Of a DNA stretch of 64,000 bases, positions 35,219 to 44,406 are shown in pieces; within the stretch, counting starts at the first letter, position 1; each line of letters starts with the position of its first letter. This DNA comes from Arthrobacter sp. GTDB taxonomy: Bacteria; Actinomycetota; Actinomycetes; Actinomycetales; Micrococcaceae. Location: contig JAHFUZ010000006.1 in assembly GCA_023264815.1 (NCBI GenBank), positions 1 to 64,000 of the forward strand, given 5' to 3'. Below the pieces are notes generated by a model that did not search any database, had not been told where the DNA came from, and saw only the letters and a program-made list of their open reading frames with translations. The position numbers were made by a program, and so were the translations under genes.

Positions 35219-36496
35219 CTAGCTTGCCTTGGCGGATTTCGCGGCGGCGGCCTTGGCCCGCTCCTGCGACAGCCGGATCTCGAGGATGGCGTCCAGCGCC
35301 TGCTGGACGCGGTCCTGGGCTCCGGCCGAGCTGAAGCCCTTTTGTGCTTCCTGGAGGTACTGCAGGGCCTCTTCCGATTCACCCGCCGCCTTCAGTGACT
35401 TGCCGAGCAGGAGGGCCACTTCGCCCGCGGTGTGCTTGGCCAGTGCGTCTGATTCGGCATAAATCTTGCGGAGTTTTTCCACGGCGGCCACGATGTCGCC
35501 GGTCAGGTACAGCCAGCGGGCGCGGATGAACGCCACTTCGAGTTCATCGCTTTTTGTGCCGCGGACAATCGAAAAGGCGAGTTCGGCGCGTTCGATCGAA
35601 GACAGTGTTTCCGGTTCGACAATGCCGGAGGAAAGCCGGACTGCTGCTGATGCTTTGTTGAACCTGGCCCAGAGTTCGATGTCGTTGGCGGGGGACAGGA
35701 GCTTCGCTGCCCGTTCGTGGTGCTTGACGCCCTCGGTGTAGTCGTGCCGCATGAAGGCCACGTTCCCGATGACCCAGGCCACCTCGCCGGCGAGCTGCGG
35801 CATGGCGTTTTCGTCCACGTGGGCGTCCAGCTCCTCGCAGTACCGCCACGCCTCATCCAGCCGGCCGCTTTCGGCCAGGGCTCCGATCAGGGCCCGGAGC
35901 GCGCCGGTGATGATGGTGGAATCCTTCGGCAGCTGCTCTGAAAGTTTGACCGATTCCATGGCCTGGTCCACCGCGAGGGAGAGCTGGCCCTCGCGCTGGA
36001 ACACCGCCGCCAGCATCTGGCGGGCCCGAACGCCCAGCCCGGCGGACTCGCGGGCCATGGGATGCTCCAGCAGCCCTTCGACGATGTGCTGGCATTCCTT
36101 CAGGTCGCCGTGCTTCAGCAAACACTCGGCTTGCATGTAGGTCATGTTCCACCAGGCGCTGGTGTTGCGGCCCTCCAGCGCTATTTGAGCCGCCGAGGCC
36201 GCATGGCTCGCGGCCAGGGGATAATCCCGGAGGTCCCAGGCCTGGCGGGCGTACAGGCCGGCCAGGACGTATTCGGCATCGCTGACGGTGATGGGTTGGC
36301 TCCACGCTTCGAGGGCCTTGGGGGCGAGGTCCAGGCGGCGTGCGAGTTCCTCGATGACTTCGGCGGTCGGCTCGCGGCGGCCTGTCTCGAGGAGCGAGAT
36401 GTAGCTGGGGGAGTAGAGGTCCTTGCCGAGTTCGGCCTGCGTCAGGCCTCGCTCGAGCCGCTCCGCTCGGAGCTTTTCCCCGAATCCGTTGCCCAC
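35219..36496 (-). CDS. XRE-family regulator with TPR domain (RRNPP-like peptide receptor candidate)
   Basis: 425 residues. N-terminal Cro/CI helix-turn-helix (about 7-60: EKLRAERLERGLTQAELGKD, SPSYISLLETGRREPT). From about 75 to 400 it is all alpha-helical with TPR-like repeats (AGLYARQAWDLRDYPLAASH, LRALIGALAESGRLDEAWRY, ARWLYLTGDIVAAVEKLRKI, LLGKSLKAAGESEEALQYLQ). The Ala/Lys-rich tail follows. HTH plus TPR is the architecture of PlcR/Rgg-type receptors, which bind small imported signal peptides. GTG start with GAGGAGG. It is divergent from a 72-residue secreted peptide gene with a duplicated octapeptide, the usual receptor-pheromone layout. The peptide ligand is inference; the domain call is firm. 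Confidence 0.85.
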   Translation of the reverse strand: MGNGFGEKLRAERLERGLTQAELGKDLYSPSYISLLETGRREPTAEVIEELARRLDLAPKALEAWSQPITVSDAEYVLAGLYARQAWDLRDYPLAASHAASAAQIALEGRNTSAWWNMTYMQAECLLKHGDLKECQHIVEGLLEHPMARESAGLGVRARQMLAAVFQREGQLSLAVDQAMESVKLSEQLPKDSTIITGALRALIGALAESGRLDEAWRYCEELDAHVDENAMPQLAGEVAWVIGNVAFMRHDYTEGVKHHERAAKLLSPANDIELWARFNKASAAVRLSSGIVEPETLSSIERAELAFSIVRGTKSDELEVAFIRARWLYLTGDIVAAVEKLRKIYAESDALAKHTAGEVALLLGKSLKAAGESEEALQYLQEAQKGFSSAGAQDRVQQALDAILEIRLSQERAKAAAAKSAKAS

Positions 36497-36513
36497 GGGA
36501 TTACCTCCTCATT

Positions 36514-36580
36514 CTGGACAGTCTTTATACGCAAAGCTTGACAGTCCCTGTGGAAGATATTTTACAATAAGTGTCAACAA
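36514..36580. promoter_or_regulatory. Divergent control region of the regulator and peptide genes
   Basis: Contains TTGACA (36538-36543) and TACAAT (36563-36568) with a long 19-bp spacer toward the peptide gene, a TTGACA/TGTCAA dyad (36538-36543 and 36572-36577), and a directly repeated GACAGTC on either side of TTTATACGCAAAGC. TTTATA at 36523-36528 read on the minus strand gives TATAAA for the regulator gene. The stretch is AT-rich against the local average. Over-long spacing suggests an activator-dependent promoter. Confidence 0.45.
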
Positions 36581-36627
36581 GGACGTGCTGACTTTGTAAC
36601 GAATCCGACTCGTATTGAGGAACTTAT

Positions 36628-36846
36628 ATGTTCAAGAAGATTGCAGCTGCTGCTGTACTCGCAGGGGCCCTGGCGTTTTCCGCTGCTGCCCCTGCCGTCC
36701 TGTCGGCAGGTTCCATTACTGACAATTCGGGAAGCGTAGTAGCCACCGGTAACTGGCCGGATCCCATGTCCAAGCCCGTCAAGGACAAGGGCAAGGGTGG
36801 CACTACCATTACCACCTACACCGGCAACTGGCCGGACCCGATGTAA
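36628..36846 (+). CDS. Small secreted peptide precursor with duplicated TGNWPDPM octapeptide
   Basis: 72 residues. Signal peptide about 1-27 (FKKIAAAAVLAGALAFSAAA, cleavage near LSA-GS). The mature part holds TGNWPDPM at residues 40-47 and again at 65-72, ending exactly at the stop, separated by a Lys/Gly linker (SKPVKDKGKGGTTITTY). The two coding copies differ at three third positions, all synonymous, which argues for selection on the peptide. GAGG lies seven bases before the ATG. A strong terminator follows. Divergent from an XRE-TPR regulator. Peptide-signal precursor is the favoured reading; a small structural or toxin peptide is the alternative. Confidence 0.8.
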   Translation: MFKKIAAAAVLAGALAFSAAAPAVLSAGSITDNSGSVVATGNWPDPMSKPVKDKGKGGTTITTYTGNWPDPM

Positions 36847-36867
36847 GAAATCCTCGCAGGAGGCGTG

Positions 36868-36904
36868 GCCCCGGGCATGGTTTCCATGTCCGGGGCTTTT
36901 CTTT
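36868..36904 (+). terminator. Intrinsic terminator of the peptide gene
   Basis: 13-bp stem (GCCCCGGGCATGG at 36868-36880 with 36884-36896, one G-T pair), 3-nt loop, then TTTTCTTT. A textbook rho-independent terminator, so the peptide gene is a monocistronic unit. Confidence 0.85.
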
Positions 36905-36953
36905 GCCCCCTTGGCGGGTGCCCCAGGGCCCGAATCCCTGAAAGCAGGGGCAT

Positions 36954-36990
36954 AAAAAAGAGGGCCTCCCTGGGGGAGACCCTCTTTTTA
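36954..36990 (-). terminator. Terminator downstream of tRNA-Pro (bidirectional form)
   Basis: An A-rich/T-rich bordered hairpin (AAAAAAGAGGG... CCCTCTTTTT) that on the minus strand ends in a run of T just after the tRNA 3' end. It can also serve plus-strand transcripts from the peptide gene. Confidence 0.8.
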
Positions 36991-36992
36991 AT

Positions 36993-37069
36993 TGGTCGGG
37001 ATGACAGGATTTGAACCTGCGACCTCGTCGTCCCGAACGACGCGCGCTACCAAGCTGCGCCACATCCCG
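36993..37069 (-). tRNA. tRNA-Pro (anticodon CGG)
   Basis: Read on the minus strand it folds as a complete cloverleaf: acceptor stem CGGGATG/CATCCCG, D-arm GCGCAGCTTGGTAGCGC, anticodon arm CGTCG-TTCGGGA-CGACG with CGG at 37033-37035, T-arm with GGTTCAAATCC, discriminator A and encoded CCA. It reads CCG codons. Bordered by a terminator on the 3' side and the ABC exporter genes upstream. Confidence 0.95.
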
Positions 37070-37149
37070 ATCCGCTGCAAAAGCAACTTTACAAGAATAA
37101 CGGATGCCCGCCCGGATGCGAAATCGGCCCTCCAGGGGAGTCGTTTCGG

Positions 37150-39009
37150 CTAGACGAGGGAGTCTTTCCAGGCGCCGTGGAGGTCAGCAAACCGGCCACC
37201 GCCGCCGATGAGTTCCGCCGGGGTTCCGTCCTCCACGATGCGGCCGTCGTGGACCACCAGCACCCGGTCGGCAGTTTCCACCGTGGAGAGCCGGTGCGCG
37301 ATGATCAACGCCGTGCGGGCACCTGCCGCAGCGCCGGCACCCGGTCCCGTGCCGGCGTCGGACGTTCCCCGCAGCAGCCGTGCGAGTCCGTTCTGCACCA
37401 GCCGCTCCGAGGGAATATCCAGGGAGGACGTGGCCTCGTCGAGGATCAGCACCGCGGGGCGGGCCAGGAACGCCCGGGCGAAGCTGATCAGCTGCCGCTG
37501 TCCGGCGGAGACCCTGCCGCCGCGCTTGTTGACATCCGTGTCGTAGCCCTCGGGGAGTTCGGTAATGAACCCGTGGGCGCCCACGGCACGGGCGGCCTCC
37601 TCGATTTCCTCGCGGGAGGCTTCGGGCCGGCCCAGGGCGATGTTGTCGGCCACGGAACCGCTGAACAGGAACGCCTCCTGCGTGACCATCACAATGTTCC
37701 GCCGCAGGTCCGTGGTGCTCAGGCTGCGCAGGTCCACGCCGTCCAGGGTGAGGGAACCGGCGGAGACGTCGTAGAAGCGGGCGATCAGCTTGGCAAGAGT
37801 GGATTTCCCGGCGCCGGTCTGGCCCACCAGGGCCACGGTCTGGCCGGCGGGAATGTGCAGGTCCATGGTGGGGATGACCACGGGACCGTCGCCGTAGCGG
37901 AACTCCACGCCGGCGAAGTCCACCGCTCCCCGGGCGTCGCTGAGGGCTACGGCGTTCTTGGGCGGGCGGACCGTGGGGACCTCTTCCAGCAGTCCGGAGA
38001 CCTTCTCGAGGGCTGCCTGGGCGCTTTGGAAGGAGTTGTAGAACATGGCCATCTGGTCCACGGGCTGGAAGAAGCGCTTGGTGGACAGGATGAGTGCCAG
38101 CAGCACGCCCACGTCGAGGTCACCGTCCAGGACCCGGAATCCACCGAACAGCAGCACCACTGCCACACAGATGTTGCCGATCAGCACCAGGCCCGGCTGG
38201 AAGATGCCATTGAGATTGATGGACCGGACCGTCACCTTCCGGTAGTCCTCGGAGAGCCGGCCATACTGTTCCGCGTTCTCCTTCTCCTTGCGGAAGGCCT
38301 TCACGGCGCGGATCCCGGTCATGGTTTCCACAAAGTGCACAATCAGCCGCGCGGACACTACCCGTGACTCACGGAACGCAATCTGGGAGTGCTTCTGGTA
38401 CCAGCGCGCCAGGAAGAACATGGGCACACCCGCAGCCAGCACAACCAGCCCGCTGCGCCAGTCCAGGACGAACACGGTCATGGCGGTGAACACCATAAAC
38501 AGCAGGCCTGATGCGAGGGAACTGACACCCGAGTCGAGGAGTTCGCGCAGGGCTTCCAGGTCCGAGGTCTGGCGGGCGATGATCCGGCCCGAGGTGTACT
38601 TCTCGTGGAATTCCAGGCTGAGCCGCTGGGTGTGCCGGAAGACGCGGACGCGCAGGTCCAGCAGCATGGCCTGGCTGAGCCGCGCGGTGGAGGTGACGTA
38701 CAGGGCGGTGAGTCCCGCCGTCGCCACGGCCGCGACGAGGTACGCGACGCCGGTGAGCAGCAGCGGGAGGTTGTCCCCCGCCTGCAGGGCCGGGAGGGCG
38801 TGGTCGATGCCGAACGCGATCAGCGCCGGTCCCGCGACGCGCGTAACCTGGGACAGGACCACCATGGCGATGGTCAGCCAGAACCTGAGCCGCACGGGAC
38901 GGATGAGCCTGGCAAGCAGGGCGAGCGACCGGCGTCGGACGGCTTTGCTGTCCGCCCTGCTCAGGTGGGCGTTGTCTTCGTTGGCGGTGCCGAATGCTGC
39001 GTTGCTCAT
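37150..39009 (-). CDS. ABC exporter half-transporter, consensus-Walker-B subunit
   Basis: 619 residues: six membrane segments (about 30-330) and an ATPase domain. Walker A is GQTGAGKST, the signature is degenerate (VSAGQRQ in place of LSGGQ) and Walker B carries the catalytic Glu ([12 protein letters not shown]). It follows the other half-transporter gene with a 4-base overlap. The complementary degeneracy of the two is characteristic of heterodimeric multidrug or lipid exporters of the TM287/288 type. Substrate not predictable; drugs, lipids or peptides are all possible. Confidence 0.9.
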   Translation of the reverse strand: MSNAAFGTANEDNAHLSRADSKAVRRRSLALLARLIRPVRLRFWLTIAMVVLSQVTRVAGPALIAFGIDHALPALQAGDNLPLLLTGVAYLVAAVATAGLTALYVTSTARLSQAMLLDLRVRVFRHTQRLSLEFHEKYTSGRIIARQTSDLEALRELLDSGVSSLASGLLFMVFTAMTVFVLDWRSGLVVLAAGVPMFFLARWYQKHSQIAFRESRVVSARLIVHFVETMTGIRAVKAFRKEKENAEQYGRLSEDYRKVTVRSINLNGIFQPGLVLIGNICVAVVLLFGGFRVLDGDLDVGVLLALILSTKRFFQPVDQMAMFYNSFQSAQAALEKVSGLLEEVPTVRPPKNAVALSDARGAVDFAGVEFRYGDGPVVIPTMDLHIPAGQTVALVGQTGAGKSTLAKLIARFYDVSAGSLTLDGVDLRSLSTTDLRRNIVMVTQEAFLFSGSVADNIALGRPEASREEIEEAARAVGAHGFITELPEGYDTDVNKRGGRVSAGQRQLISFARAFLARPAVLILDEATSSLDIPSERLVQNGLARLLRGTSDAGTGPGAGAAAGARTALIIAHRLSTVETADRVLVVHDGRIVEDGTPAELIGGGGRFADLHGAWKDSLV

Positions 39010-40820
39010 CGGGTGGCTTCCTCGGCATCTGCCGTTTCCTCAAGCTCCGACAACTCGGTATCGAGGTCCCGGGGTTCCTGGTCGAGGCTGGCAATGACAT
39101 AGCGGTAGTGGGAATTGGTGGCCAGCAGCTCGGTGTGTGTTCCGACGGCGGCGATCCGGCCGTCCTCGAGCAGCGCCACCCGGTCGGCCAGCGCCACCGT
39201 GGACGGCCGGTGCGCGACAATCAGCGTGGTGGTGTCCTTCAGGACCGCGCGGAGCCGGTTTTCCACCAGCTCCTCGGTGTGCACGTCCAGGGCGGACAGT
39301 GGGTCATCGAGCACCAGAACCCGGGGCCGGGCCGCGATGGCCCGGGCCAGGGCGATCCGCTGGCGCTGCCCGCCGGACAGGCTCAGCCCTTCCTCGCCGA
39401 TGAGCGTGTCCACCCCATCGGGCAGTGAGTAGGCGAAATGCGCCTGGGCCACGTCCAGAGCTTCGTCCAGGGCCTCCTCGGTTCTGTCCCTGGCGCCGAG
39501 AAGCACGTTGTCCCTGACCGAGCTGGAGAACAGGGTGGTGTCTTCGAAGGCTACGCCCACCACGCTCCGGAGTTCTTCGACGTCGAAGCTGCGCACGTCC
39601 ACGCCGTCGATGGTGATGGAGCCTGCCGTGACGTCGTACAGGCGCGGGACCAGCTGGATCAGCGCGCTTTTGCCGCTGCCGGTGATGCCCACAAGCGCCA
39701 TGGTCTCGCCGGGCCTGACGTCCAGGCTGATGTCCGCCAGGATGGGCGTGTCCGGCGCGTCCTCGAACGCGAAGGTGGCGTTGGCGAAGCTGAGTGCGCC
39801 CTTCAACTCCTGCGGTGTGCGCGGTGCCGGGGGACTGGTGATGGTGTTGACCGAATCCATGACCTCGTAGTGGCGGTCAATGGCCGTCTTGGCGGTTAAC
39901 GCCATGGCCAGCAGCATGCCGGAGAATTCCACCGGAGTGGCCACCACCGCGGCTGTGGCGAAGAACGCCACCAGGGCGCCGATGCTCAGCTGGCCGCTGG
40001 CGCACAGCATCACGCCCACCACCAGGCCCGCGCCGAGCGCGAGTTCGGGAAGCAGGGTCACCACCAGGGTGAAGGCGGCCTGGTGCTTGGCCTTGGCAAT
40101 CTCGGTCTGGCGGAGCTCCTCGGCCTGCTCGTTGAAGTTTTCCAGGGCTTCGCGGCTGCGGCCGAAAGCCTTCAGCACCCGAATGCCGTGGACGGATTCC
40201 TCCACGGTGGTGGCGAGGTCCCCGGCCTGGTCCTGGCTGCGCCGTGCCACTTTGCTGAAGCGGGTCCGGAAGCGGAAGCTGTACGCCATGATGGGCACTG
40301 CGGCTGCCATGAAGATCAGCGCCAGCTGCCAGCTCATGGAGAACATCACCGCGATGCCGATCACCACGGTGAGGGTGGTGACCACCAGCATGATGGTGCC
40401 AAAGGCCATCCAGCGCCGCAGGAAGTTCAGGTCCGTCATGGAGCGGGAGAGCAGCTGGCCCGAACCCCAACGGTCGTGGAAGGAAACGGTCAGGTCCTGC
40501 AGGTGCCCGTAGAGGGAGACCCGCATCCGGGTTTCCACGGTGGTGGCCGGGTTGATCACGAACTGCCGGCGGAGGGCCACCAGGACAGCCTCGGCGATGC
40601 CCAGGACCAGGATGACGACGGCGGCGGTCCAGACGGCGTCGCGGGCGCCGCCGGGCTGCAGCGACTCATTGATCAGGAACCGGAGCACCTGGGGGATGGC
40701 CAGTGCCACCATGCTGGCCAGCAGGGCGCTGATGAGGCCCAGCACCAGCCGGGGGATGATCGGCCTTACGTGGGGGTAGAGACGGCTGATGGATCTGAAA
40801 AATGAGGTCTGCTTGGCCAT
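39006..40820 (-). CDS. ABC exporter half-transporter, degenerate-site subunit
   Basis: 604 residues: six membrane segments, then the ATPase domain with Walker A at 378-385 (GITGSGKS), canonical LSGGQ at 481-485 and a non-catalytic Walker B ([12 protein letters not shown], Asp506 where Glu is expected). The Q-loop Gln is also replaced (VAFEDTTLF). With the partner's deviant signature these changes fall in the same composite ATP site, so one site should be non-hydrolytic. First gene of the pair; no regulator adjoins. The start overlaps nothing and 145 bases separate it from the metallophosphoesterase. Confidence 0.9.
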   Translation of the reverse strand: MAKQTSFFRSISRLYPHVRPIIPRLVLGLISALLASMVALAIPQVLRFLINESLQPGGARDAVWTAAVVILVLGIAEAVLVALRRQFVINPATTVETRMRVSLYGHLQDLTVSFHDRWGSGQLLSRSMTDLNFLRRWMAFGTIMLVVTTLTVVIGIAVMFSMSWQLALIFMAAAVPIMAYSFRFRTRFSKVARRSQDQAGDLATTVEESVHGIRVLKAFGRSREALENFNEQAEELRQTEIAKAKHQAAFTLVVTLLPELALGAGLVVGVMLCASGQLSIGALVAFFATAAVVATPVEFSGMLLAMALTAKTAIDRHYEVMDSVNTITSPPAPRTPQELKGALSFANATFAFEDAPDTPILADISLDVRPGETMALVGITGSGKSALIQLVPRLYDVTAGSITIDGVDVRSFDVEELRSVVGVAFEDTTLFSSSVRDNVLLGARDRTEEALDEALDVAQAHFAYSLPDGVDTLIGEEGLSLSGGQRQRIALARAIAARPRVLVLDDPLSALDVHTEELVENRLRAVLKDTTTLIVAHRPSTVALADRVALLEDGRIAAVGTHTELLATNSHYRYVIASLDQEPRDLDTELSELEETADAEEATR

Positions 40821-40965
40821 GCCCGCTTCTCAAGCTCTAAATCGAATGTAGTTTCCCGTAGCAACTACCCTATGCCATGGCGTGAGCCGATTCACATCTC
40901 GCTTGCCCTATCACCTCTGGTCTGCTCCCCCAATTGGGGCCCACAAGTGACAGAGCACCGGCGGG

Positions 40966-41913
40966 CTAACTCCGGGACGTCAGCGTCAGCAGCACGGCCT
41001 CGGGCTTGCAGGCGATCCGGATGGGGGCGAAGCGCGAGGTGCCGATGCCGCCCGAGACGTTCACCGGCGTCGTACGTCCTTTGCTTTCCCAGTCGTTGAG
41101 GCCTTTGGCCCGCCAGGTGGGGATGTCGCAGTTGGCCACTAGGGCCCCGTAGCCCGGGATGCAGAGCTGGCCGCCGTGCGTGTGGCCCGCGAGCAGCAGG
41201 TCCGCACCGTCTTCGGTGAAGTGGTCCAGAACGCGCTGGTAGGGCGCGTGGATAACAGCCACCCGGAGGTGCGGTTTCTGGTCCTGGTTGCGGGTACCGC
41301 GGGGCCACCCGGCATAGCGCTCCCGGTTCAGGTGCGGATCGTCCACGCCGGAGAAGTCGAACCGCATCCCGTTGAGCACGATTGACTGGTTCCGGTTGGT
41401 GAGGTCCACCCAGCCGCCCATGCCAAACCCGGACCGCAGCCGCGGCCAATCCAGTTCCGCGGGCTTGGGCTTGGCTTTGGAAGGCCCCAGCAGATATGAG
41501 GCCGGGTTCTTGAAGCTGGGGGCAAAGTAGTCATTGGACCCCGGAACAAAGACGCCGGGGAATTCCATCAGGGGGGCCAGAGCTTTGAGGAGCGGGTCCA
41601 CCGCCTTGATGTGGCTGAGGTTATCTCCGGTGTTGACCACCAGGTCCGGTTTCAGCGCGGCAAGCGACCTAAGCCACGCGGCCTTGGTCTCCTGGCCCGG
41701 AACGAAGTGGATGTCGCTCAGGTGCAGGATGCGGAAGGGCGCCTGGCCGGCAGGCAGGATGGGCAGGGTTTCTTCGCGCAGGACGAACTGGTTCTTTTCC
41801 CACAGCCCGTACCCGAAGGCAGCGAGTCCGGCCGCCGTTCCGGCGGCCGCAGTGACGGCAAAGCCGCGCCCGATGGTCCGGACGCGGCTGGCCAAATCAG
41901 GGCTGGCAGCCAT
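40966..41913 (-). CDS. Metallophosphoesterase, membrane-anchored
   Basis: 315 residues. N-terminal membrane segment (about 19-36), then a calcineurin-like domain: LHLSDIHFVPG, VVNTGDNLSH, VPGSNDYF, VIHAPYQRV and LAGHTHGGQLCIPG supply the two-metal site (note GSNDY where GNHE/D is usual). The N-terminal anchor places the active site outside the membrane. Related proteins cleave UDP-sugars or nucleotides; substrate unknown. It ends 6 bases after the penicillin-binding-protein stop, in the same direction, so co-transcription with cell-wall synthesis is likely. Confidence 0.88.
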   Translation of the reverse strand: MAASPDLASRVRTIGRGFAVTAAAGTAAGLAAFGYGLWEKNQFVLREETLPILPAGQAPFRILHLSDIHFVPGQETKAAWLRSLAALKPDLVVNTGDNLSHIKAVDPLLKALAPLMEFPGVFVPGSNDYFAPSFKNPASYLLGPSKAKPKPAELDWPRLRSGFGMGGWVDLTNRNQSIVLNGMRFDFSGVDDPHLNRERYAGWPRGTRNQDQKPHLRVAVIHAPYQRVLDHFTEDGADLLLAGHTHGGQLCIPGYGALVANCDIPTWRAKGLNDWESKGRTTPVNVSGGIGTSRFAPIRIACKPEAVLLTLTSRS

Positions 41914-41919
41914 GGGCGG

Positions 41920-44211
41920 CTAGTCCTTCTTCTCGCTGTTGCCCTGGCCGTTGTTGTCAGCCGCGGGGGCCGAGGCCGGCGGTGCTTGCGGCGCCGTGGT
42001 GGCCGGGGCAGTGGTTTGCGGATTGGGCGTGGCGGCCTGGCCGCCGCTCACCATGTTCGACGGCGGTGCCGGGAACGGGTTGGTGCCGTAGCCCGGCGCA
42101 ATCTGGGACATGAACTTGGAGAACATGGGCCCCGCGATCATGTAACCGTCAAGGGAGTCGTAGAACTTGCCGTTGAAGGTCAGGTTCCGGCCCGGCCGGT
42201 TCTGGGCACCCAGCGGATCGCCGAACCAGGCAGCGGTGGCGAGCCCCGTCGTGTGTCCCACCACCCAGGTGGATTCGTTCATGTTGGACGTACCGGTCTT
42301 TGCGGCCACCGGGAAGTTGGTCCTGGTGGAAAGGCGCGGCTGGATCAGCGAGCCGGAGCCGACGTTCATGACTTCCTGCAGGGCGTAGTTGACGCCGCGT
42401 GCAACCTCGGGCTTAAGGGCGTCACGGCAGCTGGTGCTCTGCGCGGGCAGCGGCTTTCCTGCCTGGTCCGTCACTGACGTGATGGCGATGGGTTCGCAGT
42501 ACTTGCCGTCGTTCGCGAACGTGGCGAAGGCGCTGGCCATGGTCAGCGGGGAAGTCTGGGTGGAGCCGAGCAGGTTGCCCAGGATGGACATGTCGATCTT
42601 GGGGTTGGGCTCGCCATCCTTGCTCGGCAGGCCGCTGTGGAGGCCCACCGCGTCCACTATCTTCTGGATGCCGCAGAAATCAAGCTGTGCGGCGGAGGCA
42701 AAGGTGGCGGTGTTGATGGAGTTGTACAGGCCAAAGAGGACAGGCATGGGGCGGTAGAACTGCGGTTCCGCGTTCTGCAGGTCCATGGCCGCGCCGAGGC
42801 TCTGCTGTGCAGTGTTGTACGCGCCCGTGACCTTGCCGCAGGTGTGCTTCCAATTGAAGTTCAGCGGGTAGCGGCGCTGGGCGGCGTTGACCACCGTGTT
42901 CATGGATTTGCCCTCGTTAAGCCACTCCGCGAAGGTAAAGGGCTTCATGGTGGACCCGGGCTGGGCGCCACCGAGGCCGTTGAGGTCGTTGCCGTTCTTG
43001 TCCAGCTGGTCCACGCTGAAGTTCACCTGCGAGTCAAAGCCACCCTCAGTGGGCAGGAACGAGGTGTTCTGGGCCATGTTGGTGATCTTGCCGGTGTTGG
43101 GCTGGACCGAAACCAATGCAGCACCCCACTTGTTCGGGTTGGCGCCGGCAGAGGCGTCGACCTGCTCCTGGGCTGAGGCCTGGGCGACGGGATCCAGCGT
43201 GGTGGTGATGGTCAGGCCGCCACCGTAGATGAGCCGCTGGCGTTCCTTGACGTCGGCACCGTAGGCCGGATTGTTCTCCAGCAGGTGGAGGACGTAGTTG
43301 CAGAAGTAGGGAGCAGTGGACGCGTAGGCGCAGCCTTGGCGCGCGGGGGTGACCTTGGTTTCCACCGGGGTGGCCACGGCGGCATCGTGCTCTTCCTGGG
43401 TGATCTTCTTCTGGTTCAGCATCAGGCTCAGCACCAGGTCGCGGCGGGCCTTTGAGGCTTCGGGGTTGGTGATGGGGTCAAAGGCCGACGGGCTGTTGAC
43501 CAGTCCCGCAAGGAGTGCAGCCTGCGGGAGCGTGAGGTCCTTTGCCGTAGTGCTGAAGAAGAACTTGGACGCGGCCTCAATGCCATAGGCGTCCCGGTTG
43601 AAAAAGACGATGTTCAGGTAACCCTCAAGGATCTGATCCTTGGAGAATTCCTTTTCCAGGGCGATGGCGAGCTTCATTTCCCGAAGCTTGTCTCCCACGC
43701 CCTTGTTGACGCCGTTGAGCTTGATGTCCGCTTCATTGCCCTCGGCCGCGAGGTTGGCGTTGAGGACGTTGTTGACGTACTGCTGGGTGATGGTGGAAGC
43801 ACCCTGCTTGTTGCCCCGGGCAGTGGCCACGAGGGCGCGCATGATGCCCGTGGTGTCCACGCCGCCGTGCTCAAAGAAGCGGCTGTCCTCGACTGCGATG
43901 ACGGCTTTCTTCATGAACGGCGAGATCTGGTCCAGGCTGACCTTGGTGCGGTTCTCAGAATAGACGCTGGCGATCTGGCTGCCGTCCGCGGCCAGGATCC
44001 GGGTGGTCTGGTTGGGCGGGTCCACCTTCAGCTCGGCCGGGAGGGTGTCGAAGAATTCGATCGAACCGCTCGCCGCGCTGCCGGAAACAGCCGCGGCGGG
44101 GACCAGCAGGCCCGCCACCAGGACACCACAAATCGCGCTCACGCCAAGGAAGCCAAAAATCTTTCCAAGGGTAGTGGCCGTGTCGAAAATGGGGTTCTTA
44201 CGAGTCACCAT
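41920..44211 (-). CDS. Class A penicillin-binding protein (transglycosylase/transpeptidase)
   Basis: 763 residues from ATG 44211 (MVTRKNPIFDTATTLGKIFG); an upstream in-frame extension is rejected because it crosses the divergent start. One membrane segment about 19-42. Transglycosylase domain: VIAVEDSRFFEHGGVDTTGI (catalytic Glu), STITQQYVNN and EGYLNIVFFNRDAYGIEAA. Transpeptidase domain: Ser nucleophile in GSTMKPFTFA, SxN as YNSINTATF and KTGTS as AAKTGTSNM. The Pro/Ala/Thr tail is disordered. It polymerises and cross-links peptidoglycan at the outer membrane face. Divergent from DUF4177 with a 37-base gap. Confidence 0.93.
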   Translation of the reverse strand: MVTRKNPIFDTATTLGKIFGFLGVSAICGVLVAGLLVPAAAVSGSAASGSIEFFDTLPAELKVDPPNQTTRILAADGSQIASVYSENRTKVSLDQISPFMKKAVIAVEDSRFFEHGGVDTTGIMRALVATARGNKQGASTITQQYVNNVLNANLAAEGNEADIKLNGVNKGVGDKLREMKLAIALEKEFSKDQILEGYLNIVFFNRDAYGIEAASKFFFSTTAKDLTLPQAALLAGLVNSPSAFDPITNPEASKARRDLVLSLMLNQKKITQEEHDAAVATPVETKVTPARQGCAYASTAPYFCNYVLHLLENNPAYGADVKERQRLIYGGGLTITTTLDPVAQASAQEQVDASAGANPNKWGAALVSVQPNTGKITNMAQNTSFLPTEGGFDSQVNFSVDQLDKNGNDLNGLGGAQPGSTMKPFTFAEWLNEGKSMNTVVNAAQRRYPLNFNWKHTCGKVTGAYNTAQQSLGAAMDLQNAEPQFYRPMPVLFGLYNSINTATFASAAQLDFCGIQKIVDAVGLHSGLPSKDGEPNPKIDMSILGNLLGSTQTSPLTMASAFATFANDGKYCEPIAITSVTDQAGKPLPAQSTSCRDALKPEVARGVNYALQEVMNVGSGSLIQPRLSTRTNFPVAAKTGTSNMNESTWVVGHTTGLATAAWFGDPLGAQNRPGRNLTFNGKFYDSLDGYMIAGPMFSKFMSQIAPGYGTNPFPAPPSNMVSGGQAATPNPQTTAPATTAPQAPPASAPAADNNGQGNSEKKD

Positions 44212-44248
44212 GTTTTCCACTTTACCGGCAACGACTAGTCTTTCTCTC

Positions 44249-44404
44249 ATGACCAAATGGGAGTACGCGACGATTCCGCTCATTATTCACGCCACGAAGC
44301 AGATCCTGGACCAGTGGGGAGAGGACGGCTGGGAGCTCGTCCAGGTTGTCACCGGACCGGATGGCAACGGCCTGGTTGCCTACCTCAAGAGGGAGAAGCA
44401 GTAA
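44249..44404 (+). CDS. DUF4177-like small protein
   Basis: 51 residues: MTKWEYATIPLIIHATKQIL then DQWGEDGWELVQVVTGPDGN. The W-E-Y start and D-x-W-G-x-x-G-W-E-L core are the family pattern. Function unknown. It directly precedes the RidA gene (2-base gap) and is conserved in this position in related actinobacteria as far as I recall. No good ribosome binding site is visible before the ATG, and the leader must be very short given the divergent PBP start 37 bases away. Confidence 0.8.
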   Translation: MTKWEYATIPLIIHATKQILDQWGEDGWELVQVVTGPDGNGLVAYLKREKQ

Positions 44405-44406
44405 CA

